From NCBI GenBank assembly GCA_036266155.1, contig DATANR010000328.1:8646-72645 (forward strand): 64,000 bases of DNA, given 5' to 3'. This DNA is from SIAJ01 sp036266155. Its GTDB lineage: Bacteria; Planctomycetota; Planctomycetia; Gemmatales; Gemmataceae. Shown piece by piece: positions 38,797-47,582 of the stretch. A program made the position numbers and the translations under genes. The notes under the pieces were generated by a model. The model did not search any database. It worked only from the letters and a program-made list of their open reading frames with translations, and was not told the DNA's origin. Each line of letters begins with the position of its first letter. Within the stretch, counting starts at the first letter, position 1.

Positions 38797-41571
38797 CTAA
38801 CGGGCAAACGTTAACGACCGCGCACCCGCCGCCCGGCCTGCCACTGGCGTCATCAGGCCTGTCGACAGTTCCTTCACACGCTCGACTACCACGGCTTGCA
38901 ACTCGTTGAGGTTCGGGGCTTTCGCCATTCCATCGACGATTGCCTGCGTGAAGTAGCTGAGCGTCGCGCCTGGCTCTTCAATCGATCGCTCCGTTCCCTG
39001 GCACGAAGCCAGCACGATTGCGCCGCAGTCTTCGCTCAAGAGGCCACGGACCAGATCGTCCGCACTGGCGCCCTTCGGCCGTGCCGCGTCGAGCACCACC
39101 ATCACACGACCCGGAACTTCGGCCAGGGCCGACTTCAATCGCCCGGCAGGCAACTTGCCGTCCGCATCGTGTAGCATCAGTCCCACCTCGCCTTTATCGT
39201 CCGCGCTGCCACGGCCGGCGAAGAAGAACACGCCAACATCGTCGGCTGTCGTCTTTTGCTTGAGCCACGCCAGGCCGGCTTCGACGCCGGCACGGTTGGC
39301 CTCCTTGTCCGTCAACACTTTCACCTCAACTGCCCGGAACGCCTTTGATTGATCCTGAAACGCCTTCGCAATGGCCCCTGCGTCGGCCGCGGCACACTTG
39401 AGTGCCAACGGGCCGGCATAGTCGCTGATGCCAATGGCCAGCACGTATAAGGCCGGCAGCTCTGCCTTACCGGGCACAACGATCTCGACCGGGGCCGACG
39501 CGCCGCGACTGCCGCCATCGGCGACTGCGATCAATGCGTGCGGTCCCGGCGGCAGATCGACTGGCCAGGAAGCTTTCACTTCGCCGTCGCCATTCGTCTT
39601 GCGAACACCAGCGTCGCCCCCGTAAGGCCGACCATCAACGAGCAGGCGCATCGATCCGACTGCCGAGCCGGTCGACGGTCGAGCGGTGGCCGTGACCTCG
39701 AACTTCGGCCCGACCTCGCGCAGGCGCGATCCGCCGGGGCTCGCGATCTCGACGGTCGGCGGCGGCACGTGAACGAGGTCGAGCTTTTCCATCGGCGCGA
39801 TCGCACCACCGCGCGCGTAGTGTTGAAACATCGAAGGTTGATACAGCGATGAACGAAACCGCGCTGCCGGCGAATAGGTCGCGAGCTTGTCGCGGCCGGC
39901 ATCGACCTGCCAACCCATCAACCGTTCACCGCCGGGGGAGCAGACGTACATTCCGAACTCGGTCCACGCGATCCAGTCGTTCCCCGAGGGCAAGATCGAG
40001 AACACCGGCTTGCCGCGATCCGCCCGCCAGATGCGGATGGTCTGGTCTTCGCCGCCGGTCGCAAAGGTCAAGCCATCCGCCGCTGGCGCGATGGCCGTGA
40101 TCGCGCCCGTCATGCCGGCAAACCGGCGCAGGATCTTGCCATCCTCGGGGTTTGCCAGCACGAGACCGCGTTGCGTCGCGATCACGACCAGATCGTCGCC
40201 GAGCCAGGTATAGGCGAGGACCTTCCCCGACTGCGGATCGATCGTCGACAATTCTTGCACATCCTCGAACACCTTGACCCGGCTGTCGACGGCCCCGATC
40301 GAGCGGCCTTTACGATCATGAACGGCGCGCGGCAACTTGTCCGCCTCGTCCGGCAACGGCGCCGGCCGCAGGTCGCTGACATCAAATGCGCGTTCCAGCG
40401 GTGGAATGTTGTCCTCGCCGGGCTTCTTGAGTCGCTGGCCCCAGGCGATCGTTTTGCCATCGGTGCTCCAGGCGACCGACGAAATCGTCGTCCCGCCGCC
40501 TTGCAAACGACGGACGATCGACCCGTCGAACGTACTCCAGACAATGGCCTCGTTGAGTTCGTTCCCGGCGGTCACAGCCAGCTTGCCGTCGGCCGAGATC
40601 GCGCCGGCCCACACGTCGCCGGAATGGCTGCCGATCCAACTTCGTTCGGCGCCGCTCCCGGCATGGATCAGGCGAGCGCTGCGCACCTTACTGTCGTCCG
40701 GGTCCTCAAAGGGCGGCCCGGCACACAGCAGATCGCTGCTATCTGGGGCGAAGGTGAGGACGCGGATTCCCGTCTTCGTCGGCACTGGGTAGTTGTGCAT
40801 TCCGAGACGCTTGACCTTCTCGTCGTACAGAGTGATCGAACCGTCCTGATTGCCGATGGCGAGGAGTTTGCCGTCGGGCGACCAGGCGACGCGGTGCGGC
40901 GGATGCTCCTCGTCTTTCAAAACGTGCTCGGCCTTGCCGCCGGCGATCGGCCAGATGCGTACGGTCGCGTCCGCGGCAGACGTCGCAACGCGCTCGCCAT
41001 CGGCCGACAGGGCGACGTGGTTCAATGCGGCGGTGTGCCCACGCAACACAGTCTCGCACTTGCCGCTGTCCACATCCCAGACGCGCGCCGTCTTGTCGAG
41101 GCTGCTCGAAACAAGCCGCTTGCCGCCTGGCCCGAACGCAAGAGCGTTGACGGAATCGGTATGGTCAGTGAGCGTCCGAATGAGCCGACCGGTCTCCAGA
41201 TCGATGAGGTAAATCGGGCTGCCATCTTTGCCCTGCTCCGGCGTCGCGCCGGCGGTCGCCGCCGTCTTCCCGTCTGGTGAAAGAGCGAGGCAATACAGCA
41301 CGCCATCGGCCCACGGCCGCAAGGGTAAGCGGATCGTGCGCACCAGGTCGCCGGTGGCCACATCCCACAAGCGCACGGTCCGATCCATCGACGCCGTCAC
41401 CACGGTCTTTCCGTCGGGCGTGAACGCCGCGCCACGAATCGGCGCCGAATGCCCGCCAGTGTCAACCACGGCGTACGGTGCTTTTGGATCAACCTTCGGA
41501 CCACCCTTCGGCTGAGCGTGGGCGTTGACGGCGACGATGCCGAGCAGGGAGGCGACTAGGAATTGGCGCAT
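38797..41571 (-). CDS. Secreted WD40 / pseudo-caspase protein
   Basis: A 924-residue protein with a signal peptide (MRQFLVASLLGIVAVNAHAQ). Residues about 35-560 hold WD40 beta-propeller repeats (for example IRGAAFTPDGKTVVTAS, TVRLWDVATGDLVRTI, ARVWDVDSGKCETVL). An Ig-like unit (about 610-700) is followed by a C14/metacaspase-like domain (about 705-924) beginning LYVLAIGISDYAG. Both catalytic residues have changed: the usual His (F-A-G-H-G) is Arg in FFFAGRGSAD (near 785), and the Cys after VLDA is Ala in VVLDAARPKG (near 827). The protein is therefore probably a non-proteolytic scaffold. The start at 41571 was chosen from the signal peptide; the frame is open to 41607 and no good Shine-Dalgarno sequence is seen. 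It is divergent from the metzincin gene. Confidence 0.85.
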   Translation of the reverse strand: MRQFLVASLLGIVAVNAHAQPKGGPKVDPKAPYAVVDTGGHSAPIRGAAFTPDGKTVVTASMDRTVRLWDVATGDLVRTIRLPLRPWADGVLYCLALSPDGKTAATAGATPEQGKDGSPIYLIDLETGRLIRTLTDHTDSVNALAFGPGGKRLVSSSLDKTARVWDVDSGKCETVLRGHTAALNHVALSADGERVATSAADATVRIWPIAGGKAEHVLKDEEHPPHRVAWSPDGKLLAIGNQDGSITLYDEKVKRLGMHNYPVPTKTGIRVLTFAPDSSDLLCAGPPFEDPDDSKVRSARLIHAGSGAERSWIGSHSGDVWAGAISADGKLAVTAGNELNEAIVWSTFDGSIVRRLQGGGTTISSVAWSTDGKTIAWGQRLKKPGEDNIPPLERAFDVSDLRPAPLPDEADKLPRAVHDRKGRSIGAVDSRVKVFEDVQELSTIDPQSGKVLAYTWLGDDLVVIATQRGLVLANPEDGKILRRFAGMTGAITAIAPAADGLTFATGGEDQTIRIWRADRGKPVFSILPSGNDWIAWTEFGMYVCSPGGERLMGWQVDAGRDKLATYSPAARFRSSLYQPSMFQHYARGGAIAPMEKLDLVHVPPPTVEIASPGGSRLREVGPKFEVTATARPSTGSAVGSMRLLVDGRPYGGDAGVRKTNGDGEVKASWPVDLPPGPHALIAVADGGSRGASAPVEIVVPGKAELPALYVLAIGISDYAGPLALKCAAADAGAIAKAFQDQSKAFRAVEVKVLTDKEANRAGVEAGLAWLKQKTTADDVGVFFFAGRGSADDKGEVGLMLHDADGKLPAGRLKSALAEVPGRVMVVLDAARPKGASADDLVRGLLSEDCGAIVLASCQGTERSIEEPGATLSYFTQAIVDGMAKAPNLNELQAVVVERVKELSTGLMTPVAGRAAGARSLTFAR

Positions 41572-41810
41572 GGCGGCTCGAGGGTGCGCAGAGTGTTGAA
41601 AGCGCATTATCGGTGTGAATGAGTTGGACGCAAGTGGCGACTTGACTGGATACGGCTACCCCGACTCCGTCTTTGAAAGTTCCCCATTTTAACATGACAC
41701 CGCCTTGCGTTTCTGGTAATCTCATTCTCACTCGCGTTCGATCATCCCCCTGCTCTCACCTGCCGGTCCCATACGCAGTTGTGGCTGCTCCTCTCACCCT
41801 CGGAATTGCC

Positions 41811-44666
41811 ATGCCCCCGCGCCGACGGCTCGCCGTGCAAGTTTTGGAGTCACGCCTGGTTCCCGCCAGCGCCTTGACGCAGGCGCTCGACCTACCCGAC
41901 GACGCGGTCGTCGAGATCCCGGCGACCAACGATCCGCGCTCCGTGGCGTCGTTGCTCAATGTCGCCGCCAATGGGCTGGCTGGCATGCCCACGGGGCCAA
42001 ACCACAATTTCGTCTTGTTGAGCAACGGCGACGCGAACCGGGCCTATGGGCCGCGCCAGGGCTATCCGGAGTTCGGCGTCGACTTCGCGCCGGGCGGGTC
42101 GGCCGGCGACGACCAGCGGCTCAAGGTCACCGTGCCGGTGCCCGTCGGGGCGACACATGTCAAGTTCGACTTCAACCTCTTCACCCAGGAGATTCCTTCG
42201 TTTTCGGTCTTCACGAACGATTTCAACGACACGTTCAAGATCACGGCAACGCCGATCGGCGCCGGCGCCCCCTCGACGCTCCTCGACACGACGATCAACG
42301 ACCTCGAAGCGGCGGGCATGCCGCTGCAGTCGAATCCAGCCAACGCGCCCATTTATCTCTTCGACACCGGCTTGTTCGCGGTCGACTACCGCGTTCCACC
42401 CGGCGCGACCGCGATCACGTTCGATTACCTCGTTACCGACGTCGGTCCCGGGGCCAAGGGGCATGGCGGCGGCGATTCGGCCATCGCCATCGACAACTTC
42501 CGGTTCGCGTCGGCCAAGCAAAAGATCTGGTTGAACTTCGATGGCGCCGCGCTCGTCGACTACCCGGTCAACGGCGGAACCACCACTTTCCCGATGTTCC
42601 AGCCGGCCGACATCCGGTCGGTCGATACGCGGGCCGCACTCATCGCTTCCATCCTGGCGGGGGTGCAGGCCAAGTTCGCCGATTTTGACATCGACTTTGT
42701 GACCATTCAGCCGGTAGCCGGCACCTACGGCACAATCACCATTGGCGGGAACACGAGCAACCCGGTCGTGCTCGGTGCGTCGGCCGACCCACGAATGGTT
42801 CGCGACTTGGGGATGAACACCGACATCCTGTCCGCCATTGGCGATGTGTTCGGCGGCTCGGTGTACGACTACGGCAACGCGTCCGACACGACGCCGGGGT
42901 TCGTCCTGTCCGACCAGTTTGAACTTTCGCCTCTGTACACCCTCGAAGACGCGGCCACGCTGCAAAAGCGTCTGGAAGTCACGATTTCGCACGAGGTGGC
43001 GCACACGCTCGGCACGCCGCACGTGGCGAGCTTCTTCCCCATGAACATCATGGCCGAATTCGCGCCGCGTGACCCGAACGCCACGTTCGAGGATGCGGAA
43101 CGGCCGCTGGCCGAATCGGGGCCCGATCACCGCGGTGAGATCAACATTCACGACTATTTGGAAAGCGTATTGGGCAGCAGCGGCGGTCTTTCGTCGCTCG
43201 GCTTCGCGGCGGCGCTGGCCCAGTATCAATCGTTGTTGAACATCCCCCTGAAGGTGCCGCTCTACGATGTGGTCTTCGGCTTGCTCAATGGCGCCGCCGA
43301 CGGAACACCCGGCGCCAACGATCACGCAGCCACATGGATGACGATCCCGCAACTCGACGTCGGCATGAATCAGGTCGCGATCCCGAATCTCGGTTCGAAC
43401 ACGCGTATCACGTTCTATGCCTCCTCCGCCCCCGGCACGGCTCCGGTCGTCTATAGCGGCAGCCCGGCCGCTGGCGAAGTTGGCTTCAAGGACGGGTTCG
43501 AGCCGCTCTATGACTTCTCGGGCAATCCGCTGACATCGATTCCCGCTGCCTACGGTGTGCCGGGCGCGCTGAACCCAATCCCTGGGGGGCTGCCCATCTC
43601 GTTCTCGCCATTCGTCACACCGGGCCTCAAGATCATCGACCCGAAGAAAGGCTTCACGTTCAATGACGACTTCGGCAACCTGATTACGGTCAAGTCGTCG
43701 AGCAAAAACGGGACGGTTGGCATCCAACTCGACGATCCCGACGGCAATGGCGTCGGTCCGATCGCCCGCATTGAATTGCAAGGGACGACCGCGAAAGACA
43801 AGTTGGAAATCAAGATGGTGAAGCCGTCCGGGTTCCACCCGTTCGTGGAGGTGGGCGCCATCGTCGGCACGCAGCTCGGCACGCTGTCTGCCAAGAGCGC
43901 CAACTTGACGGGCGCCGGCATCACGTTCGGAGGCAGCGTCAAGTCGATCACGCTTCACGACGTGTTTGGTGGGGCCGACATTCGCGTCGGCGGTTGTTTC
44001 AAGACGAAGACGGCGCTGACGGTCCGCGATGTGGCCGCCGGCACTGACATCGAATGCGACGGGCAACTCACATTGAAGGCAGCGCGGATCGGCGCCGGGA
44101 CGATTCACGCGGCATTGTTGGCCAAGATGGATGTCAAGGGCGATGCCAAGGCTTTGGCGCCCATTCCGGGCGATTTCATGAGCGACGTGACGATCGATCC
44201 AGGCCGAACTCTGACGGCCAAGGAAGCGAAGCTCAAGCTGCTGGACAAGGTGACGATCGCAGGGAGGACGTTTGGGGCCGATTTCATCGTGCAGGGCAAT
44301 GTCGGGAAGTTCAAGACGGGCACGTTCGAGAACAGCACACTCCTGGTTGGCTATGCGCCGACGGACCCGCTCAACCCATTTGCGGGCGGCTCATTCACGA
44401 GCGACTTCGCGATTGGCGGCTTCACGACGACCGGCGTCATGGGTTTCGCAGGCAAGACGTTCGCCAACAGCGACATCGTCGCCGCTCAGGTCGGGCCGGT
44501 GAAACTGGCATCCGTGGAGACCAACAACGGCGGCATCGCCTTCGGCGTCGCGGCGAAGAATGGCCTGGCCAATAACCTGGCGTCGATCGCGTCGCCCGAA
44601 CTGACTTACGATCCGAAGGCGGCGTTGCCGCAATTCGCGCAGGACTTTTTCATCAAGGTGATCTGA
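41811..44666 (+). CDS. Large secreted metzincin-like metalloprotease
   Basis: A 951-residue protein with the LEx(n)RxVPAS N-terminal signature (AVQVLESRLVPAS) seen in other big proteins here. Residues about 65-240 resemble a choice-of-anchor L type domain (FDFNLFTQEIPSFSVFTNDF, AIDNFRFAS). A zinc metalloprotease domain follows: HEVAHTLGTPH (residues 394-404) is the metzincin HExxHxxGxxH zinc site and FFPMNIMAEF provides a plausible Met-turn. The C-terminal 350 residues are beta-rich repeats (GVGPIARIELQGTTAKD, ITFGGSVKSITLHD). Metzincins of this type act outside the cell on proteins. ATG 41811 was chosen from the signature; the frame is open to 41673. No C-terminal anchor is recognised. Confidence 0.8.
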   Translation: MPPRRRLAVQVLESRLVPASALTQALDLPDDAVVEIPATNDPRSVASLLNVAANGLAGMPTGPNHNFVLLSNGDANRAYGPRQGYPEFGVDFAPGGSAGDDQRLKVTVPVPVGATHVKFDFNLFTQEIPSFSVFTNDFNDTFKITATPIGAGAPSTLLDTTINDLEAAGMPLQSNPANAPIYLFDTGLFAVDYRVPPGATAITFDYLVTDVGPGAKGHGGGDSAIAIDNFRFASAKQKIWLNFDGAALVDYPVNGGTTTFPMFQPADIRSVDTRAALIASILAGVQAKFADFDIDFVTIQPVAGTYGTITIGGNTSNPVVLGASADPRMVRDLGMNTDILSAIGDVFGGSVYDYGNASDTTPGFVLSDQFELSPLYTLEDAATLQKRLEVTISHEVAHTLGTPHVASFFPMNIMAEFAPRDPNATFEDAERPLAESGPDHRGEINIHDYLESVLGSSGGLSSLGFAAALAQYQSLLNIPLKVPLYDVVFGLLNGAADGTPGANDHAATWMTIPQLDVGMNQVAIPNLGSNTRITFYASSAPGTAPVVYSGSPAAGEVGFKDGFEPLYDFSGNPLTSIPAAYGVPGALNPIPGGLPISFSPFVTPGLKIIDPKKGFTFNDDFGNLITVKSSSKNGTVGIQLDDPDGNGVGPIARIELQGTTAKDKLEIKMVKPSGFHPFVEVGAIVGTQLGTLSAKSANLTGAGITFGGSVKSITLHDVFGGADIRVGGCFKTKTALTVRDVAAGTDIECDGQLTLKAARIGAGTIHAALLAKMDVKGDAKALAPIPGDFMSDVTIDPGRTLTAKEAKLKLLDKVTIAGRTFGADFIVQGNVGKFKTGTFENSTLLVGYAPTDPLNPFAGGSFTSDFAIGGFTTTGVMGFAGKTFANSDIVAAQVGPVKLASVETNNGGIAFGVAAKNGLANNLASIASPELTYDPKAALPQFAQDFFIKVI

Positions 44667-44726
44667 GGGCAGTTTCTGACGACGATGACATCAATTCACT
44701 CAAAGTTTGTGTCGGAAGCCCAGGTT

Positions 44727-44786
44727 TTCGTGGGGCAGGCCTCCGGCCTGCCAGGCCAAGGCAGGCCGGGAGGCCTGCCCCACGAA
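44727..44786. repeat. REP-like doublet, family F (GTGG start)
   Basis: A forward unit TTCGTGGGGCAGGCCTCCGG plus CCTGCC (from 44727) and an inverted copy ending at 44786 are complementary except for one extra C in the loop. It lies just downstream of the metalloprotease stop. Confidence 0.7.
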
Positions 44787-45000
44787 CAAAACACTGTCTC
44801 TCATCGCGCCACCGATCATTTTGCGGAACTCCGCTGCCAGAAAAACCGTCTTGGTTCTGAAGACGCGAAAACTGCCGCCGCAAGCGCAGAATTCTCTTGA
44901 TCTTTGGACTTGCTTGCGGTTCCATGTTGCATACGTTACCCAAACTCACGGCCGACCGGCCTTTGCCCAACAATTGTTTTGCCTTTCCGAGCCAGAAACC

Positions 45001-45846
45001 ATGCTCGCATCCGTGTCGCGTCGTCGGGTCCTCTCCTTGGCCGGCCTGTTGGCCGTCTTTTGCATCCTGGCGCTCGCTGGGCCGGTCATGGCCCAGGACG
45101 CGGCGCCTGCCGATGCGTCGCAGAAGAACATCTTCGTTCACATCATCGAATCGGCCGGCTGGATCTTCGGCCCGCTGCTGATCTTGATGTCGATTTTCCT
45201 CATCGTGCTCGTCGTGCTGCTCATGCTCGACTTGCGCATGACCGTCGCGATTCCGCCGGGATTTGTCGACGAATTCATCGACACGGTGAACAAGCGCCGT
45301 TTCAAGGAAGCCTTCGAAATGGCCCGGAACGATACCTCGTTCCTCGGCCGTGTGTTGACGGCCGGCATGAGCCGCTTGCAATACGGCCTCGAAGATGCGC
45401 GCGATGCCGCGCTGAACATGCTCGAATCGATCCGCTCCGGCAAGGAACAAATTAACAACTACATGGCGGTCATCGGCTCGCTCGGGCCCCTCGTCGGCCT
45501 GGTCGGCACGGTGCTCGGTATGATCCGGGCGTTCATGTCGTTGTCGAGCGGCGGCACGCCGAACCCGGCCCAGTTGTCGAAGGGTATCGCCGAAGCTCTG
45601 TCGATTACGTTCCTCGGCATCGCGGTGTCGGTGCCGGCTATCTTCTTCAACGCCTTCTTCCGCAACCGGATTACTAAGGTGTCGATGGATACGGGCCATA
45701 TCAGCGACGACCTGCTGACACAGATGTACCACAACTCGAAGAAAGCCGGCGCCACTCCAAGCGGCGCGACTGCTGGCCCCACCGGTCCGACGCCGCCGGC
45801 CCCGCCGCCAGGCCGCGGCGCCACCACCAGCCCGCCGCCGATGTAA
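45001..45846 (+). CDS. MotA/TolQ/ExbB proton channel family protein
   Basis: A 281-residue membrane protein that would form the proton-conducting pentamer of a Ton/Tol-like motor. A signal-like N-terminal hydrophobic segment (about 10-30) is followed by three transmembrane helices: about 50-76 (IFGPLLILMSIFLIVLVVLL), 150-175 (VIGSLGPLVGLVGTVLGMIR) and 195-220 (ALSITFLGIAVSVPAIFFNAF). The two last helices carry the family's small/polar residues (GLVGTV and ITFLGI, with the conserved Thr). It ends in a Pro/Gly-rich tail. The added N-terminal segment with an apparent signal cleavage site (VMAQDA) is unusual for ExbB but seen in planctomycetes. ATG 45001 has only a weak Shine-Dalgarno sequence. 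First gene of the 45.0-50.1 kb operon. Confidence 0.9.
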   Translation: MLASVSRRRVLSLAGLLAVFCILALAGPVMAQDAAPADASQKNIFVHIIESAGWIFGPLLILMSIFLIVLVVLLMLDLRMTVAIPPGFVDEFIDTVNKRRFKEAFEMARNDTSFLGRVLTAGMSRLQYGLEDARDAALNMLESIRSGKEQINNYMAVIGSLGPLVGLVGTVLGMIRAFMSLSSGGTPNPAQLSKGIAEALSITFLGIAVSVPAIFFNAFFRNRITKVSMDTGHISDDLLTQMYHNSKKAGATPSGATAGPTGPTPPAPPPGRGATTSPPPM

Positions 45847-45936
45847 TAGCGTTTAGTCCCCAGTTCTCAGCTCCAACTGACGATCTGGACTGAGAACCGA
45901 GAACTAGCAACCGGGAACTGTGCGGAGAGTTCAGCC

Positions 45937-46398
45937 ATGAGTCACGGCGGCGGCGGCGGCGGCAGGGGCCAAGTCAGCTCCGATCCGAACTTGACACCGC
46001 TGCTCGACCTCGTGTTGCAGCTGGTCATGTTCTTCATGCTCGTCGCCAACTTCATCATGGACGAGCTGAGCGACAAGATTCACTTGCCGGTGGCGAGCCA
46101 AGCCAAACCGTTGACGGCGAACGACCGCAACATCCTCTATTTGAACGTCAACAAGGAAGGCAAAGTCTTGCTCTCGGTCGGCGACCCGCTCATTACTCCC
46201 GAGAGCATCACGGTTTACATGCGCCAACAGGCCAGAGCGCATCCGAAGGGTGAGGCCTTCGCCAGGGACAACACAACCGTGATCATCCGGGCCGACAAGG
46301 ACACGCGGTTCCAGAATATCTTCAAGACGATGTCGGCCATCAAGGCCGCTGGGTACAAGAAACTCCAGCTTCGCGCCGAAATCGCGGGCCAGAAATAG
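45937..46398 (+). CDS. ExbD/TolR biopolymer transport protein, first copy
   Basis: A 153-residue protein with one transmembrane helix (LTPLLDLVLQLVMFFMLVAN) containing the conserved Asp of ExbD/TolR (in PLLDLV), which faces the channel. A glycine-rich N-terminus (MSHGGGGGGRGQVSSDPN) precedes it. The periplasmic domain has KIHLPVAS, ILYLNVNKEGKVLL and TTVIIRADKDTRFQNIFKTM. GGAGAG lies seven bases before the ATG. It lies 90 bases after ExbB. It is more divergent than the next two ExbD copies. Confidence 0.92.
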   Translation: MSHGGGGGGRGQVSSDPNLTPLLDLVLQLVMFFMLVANFIMDELSDKIHLPVASQAKPLTANDRNILYLNVNKEGKVLLSVGDPLITPESITVYMRQQARAHPKGEAFARDNTTVIIRADKDTRFQNIFKTMSAIKAAGYKKLQLRAEIAGQK

Positions 46399-46408
46399 GA
46401 CCACTGTC

Positions 46409-46897
46409 GTGCCAAGAAAGCACAAGCGCAAAGTCGAGTCCCCCGTCGACGTGACGCTGCCGATCACGCCGATGTTGGACATGTCGTTCCAATTGTTGAG
46501 CTTCTTCATCCTCACGTTCCACCCGATGCCGGTCGAGGGTCAGCTCTCGATCAACCTGCCGAAGATCGACGCGTCGGAGAAGCCCGAGATCGATCCGACG
46601 CCGCCCGACGAAAAGAAGGACGAGTACACACTGACGGTGATCTCGAATTCGTCCGGCGAAGTGGCTCTCATCAGTTTGAAGGGCCCGACCGTCAACTCGG
46701 AAAACATCAAGAACTTCGCCGACCTGTTCGTGCAACTGAAGAACATCCCGAAGCCGCAGAACAAGGCTGAGTTGGTGGCCATCACGATTGAAGCTTCGAA
46801 CGACCTGACCTACGCCCGGTTGATCGAGACGATGGACCTGTGCAAAAAGGCCGGGTACGACTCGGTGAATCTCGCGCCAACGAAGGGCGGGCGGTAG
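46409..46897 (+). CDS. ExbD/TolR biopolymer transport protein, second copy
   Basis: A 162-residue ExbD/TolR protein starting with GTG (AGGA eight bases upstream), 10 bases after the first copy. The transmembrane segment LPITPMLDMSFQLLSFFILT carries the conserved Asp. The periplasmic domain contains KGPTVNSENIKNFADLFVQL and EASNDLTYARLIETMDLCKK. It is closely related to the third copy and clearly a tandem duplicate. The functional Asp and overall length are preserved, so both are probably active subunits. Confidence 0.92.
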   Translation: MPRKHKRKVESPVDVTLPITPMLDMSFQLLSFFILTFHPMPVEGQLSINLPKIDASEKPEIDPTPPDEKKDEYTLTVISNSSGEVALISLKGPTVNSENIKNFADLFVQLKNIPKPQNKAELVAITIEASNDLTYARLIETMDLCKKAGYDSVNLAPTKGGR

Positions 46898-46960
46898 CGG
46901 AACTTCCGCCGCCGCCGGCACGTCCAACCCTCGCACCTTTCACCTCCGCGAGGGCCTGTC

Positions 46961-47440
46961 ATGCGGAAACGAAGCCCCGGCGTCGATGTCGCACTCCCGA
47001 TCACACCCATGCTCGACATGTCATTTCAGTTGCTCGCGTTTTTCATTCTGACGTTTCACCCAATCCCCATCGAAGGGCAGCTGGCGGCGCAAATGCCGAT
47101 GTCCCAGGCCAATGATCCGGCGAAACCGGTGCCGATCGATGACGATACCAAGGACCAATACACGATCGCGGTCTATTCGGCCGATGGCGTTATTTCTGGC
47201 TTGAGTCTTCGCGGGCCGACGATGGTCCGCGATAACATTTCCACGCTCCGTGAACTCCGCGACGCCCTCGACATAATCCCACGGCCGGGAAAAATTGGCC
47301 CGAAGCTCGATGTGGTCGTGACCATCGAAGCATCAAACGACTTAACCTATGCCCGCCTTGTCGAGGTGATCGACCTGTGCAAGAAGGCCGGAATCGAGTC
47401 AATCAACCTGTCGCCATTGCGGGGCGGGCCAGCGTTGTAG
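46961..47440 (+). CDS. ExbD/TolR biopolymer transport protein, third copy
   Basis: A 159-residue ExbD/TolR protein. It shares with the second copy the membrane segment LPITPMLDMSFQLLAFFILT and the C-terminal unit EASNDLTYARLVEVIDLCKK. GAGGG is six bases before the ATG. The stop TAG lies inside the GTAG of a family A REP element, which may have replaced the original 3' end. The usual Ton/Tol machine has one ExbD gene, so three copies suggest hetero-oligomeric or specialised stators. Confidence 0.92.
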   Translation: MRKRSPGVDVALPITPMLDMSFQLLAFFILTFHPIPIEGQLAAQMPMSQANDPAKPVPIDDDTKDQYTIAVYSADGVISGLSLRGPTMVRDNISTLRELRDALDIIPRPGKIGPKLDVVVTIEASNDLTYARLVEVIDLCKKAGIESINLSPLRGGPAL

Positions 47441-47460
47441 CTGAATTCGTAAGAATTCAG
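47437..47460 (+). repeat. REP-like singlet, family A, supplying a stop codon
   Basis: GTAGCTGAATTC (47437-47448) plus GTAAGAATTCAG (47449-47460). The TAG at 47438-47440 is the stop codon of the third exbD gene. There is no inverted partner nearby. Confidence 0.8.
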
Positions 47461-47582
47461 TTCCCGACGCTGGGGCGGCAATTTTTGCCCACGGACGGGA
47501 ACTTTCTGGCAATTGCCTGCGTCGCAACGGTATACTTTCGCTATTGATCGCTCAGGGTCCGTACCCATCGGCGTCTCTCCGT

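Noticed and set aside
41892..44108. 738-codon leftward open frame opposite the metzincin gene
   Set aside because: Antisense shadow of a high-GC coding region; composition is Arg/Asp/Gly-rich without domain, signal or ribosome-binding site, while the rightward frame has a zinc-protease motif.
45862..45920. Inverted GTTCTCAG/CTGAGAAC copies between exbB and the first exbD
   Set aside because: The arms are short and partly degenerate and no GTAG-type start is present, so I could not assign them to a repeat family or a terminator.
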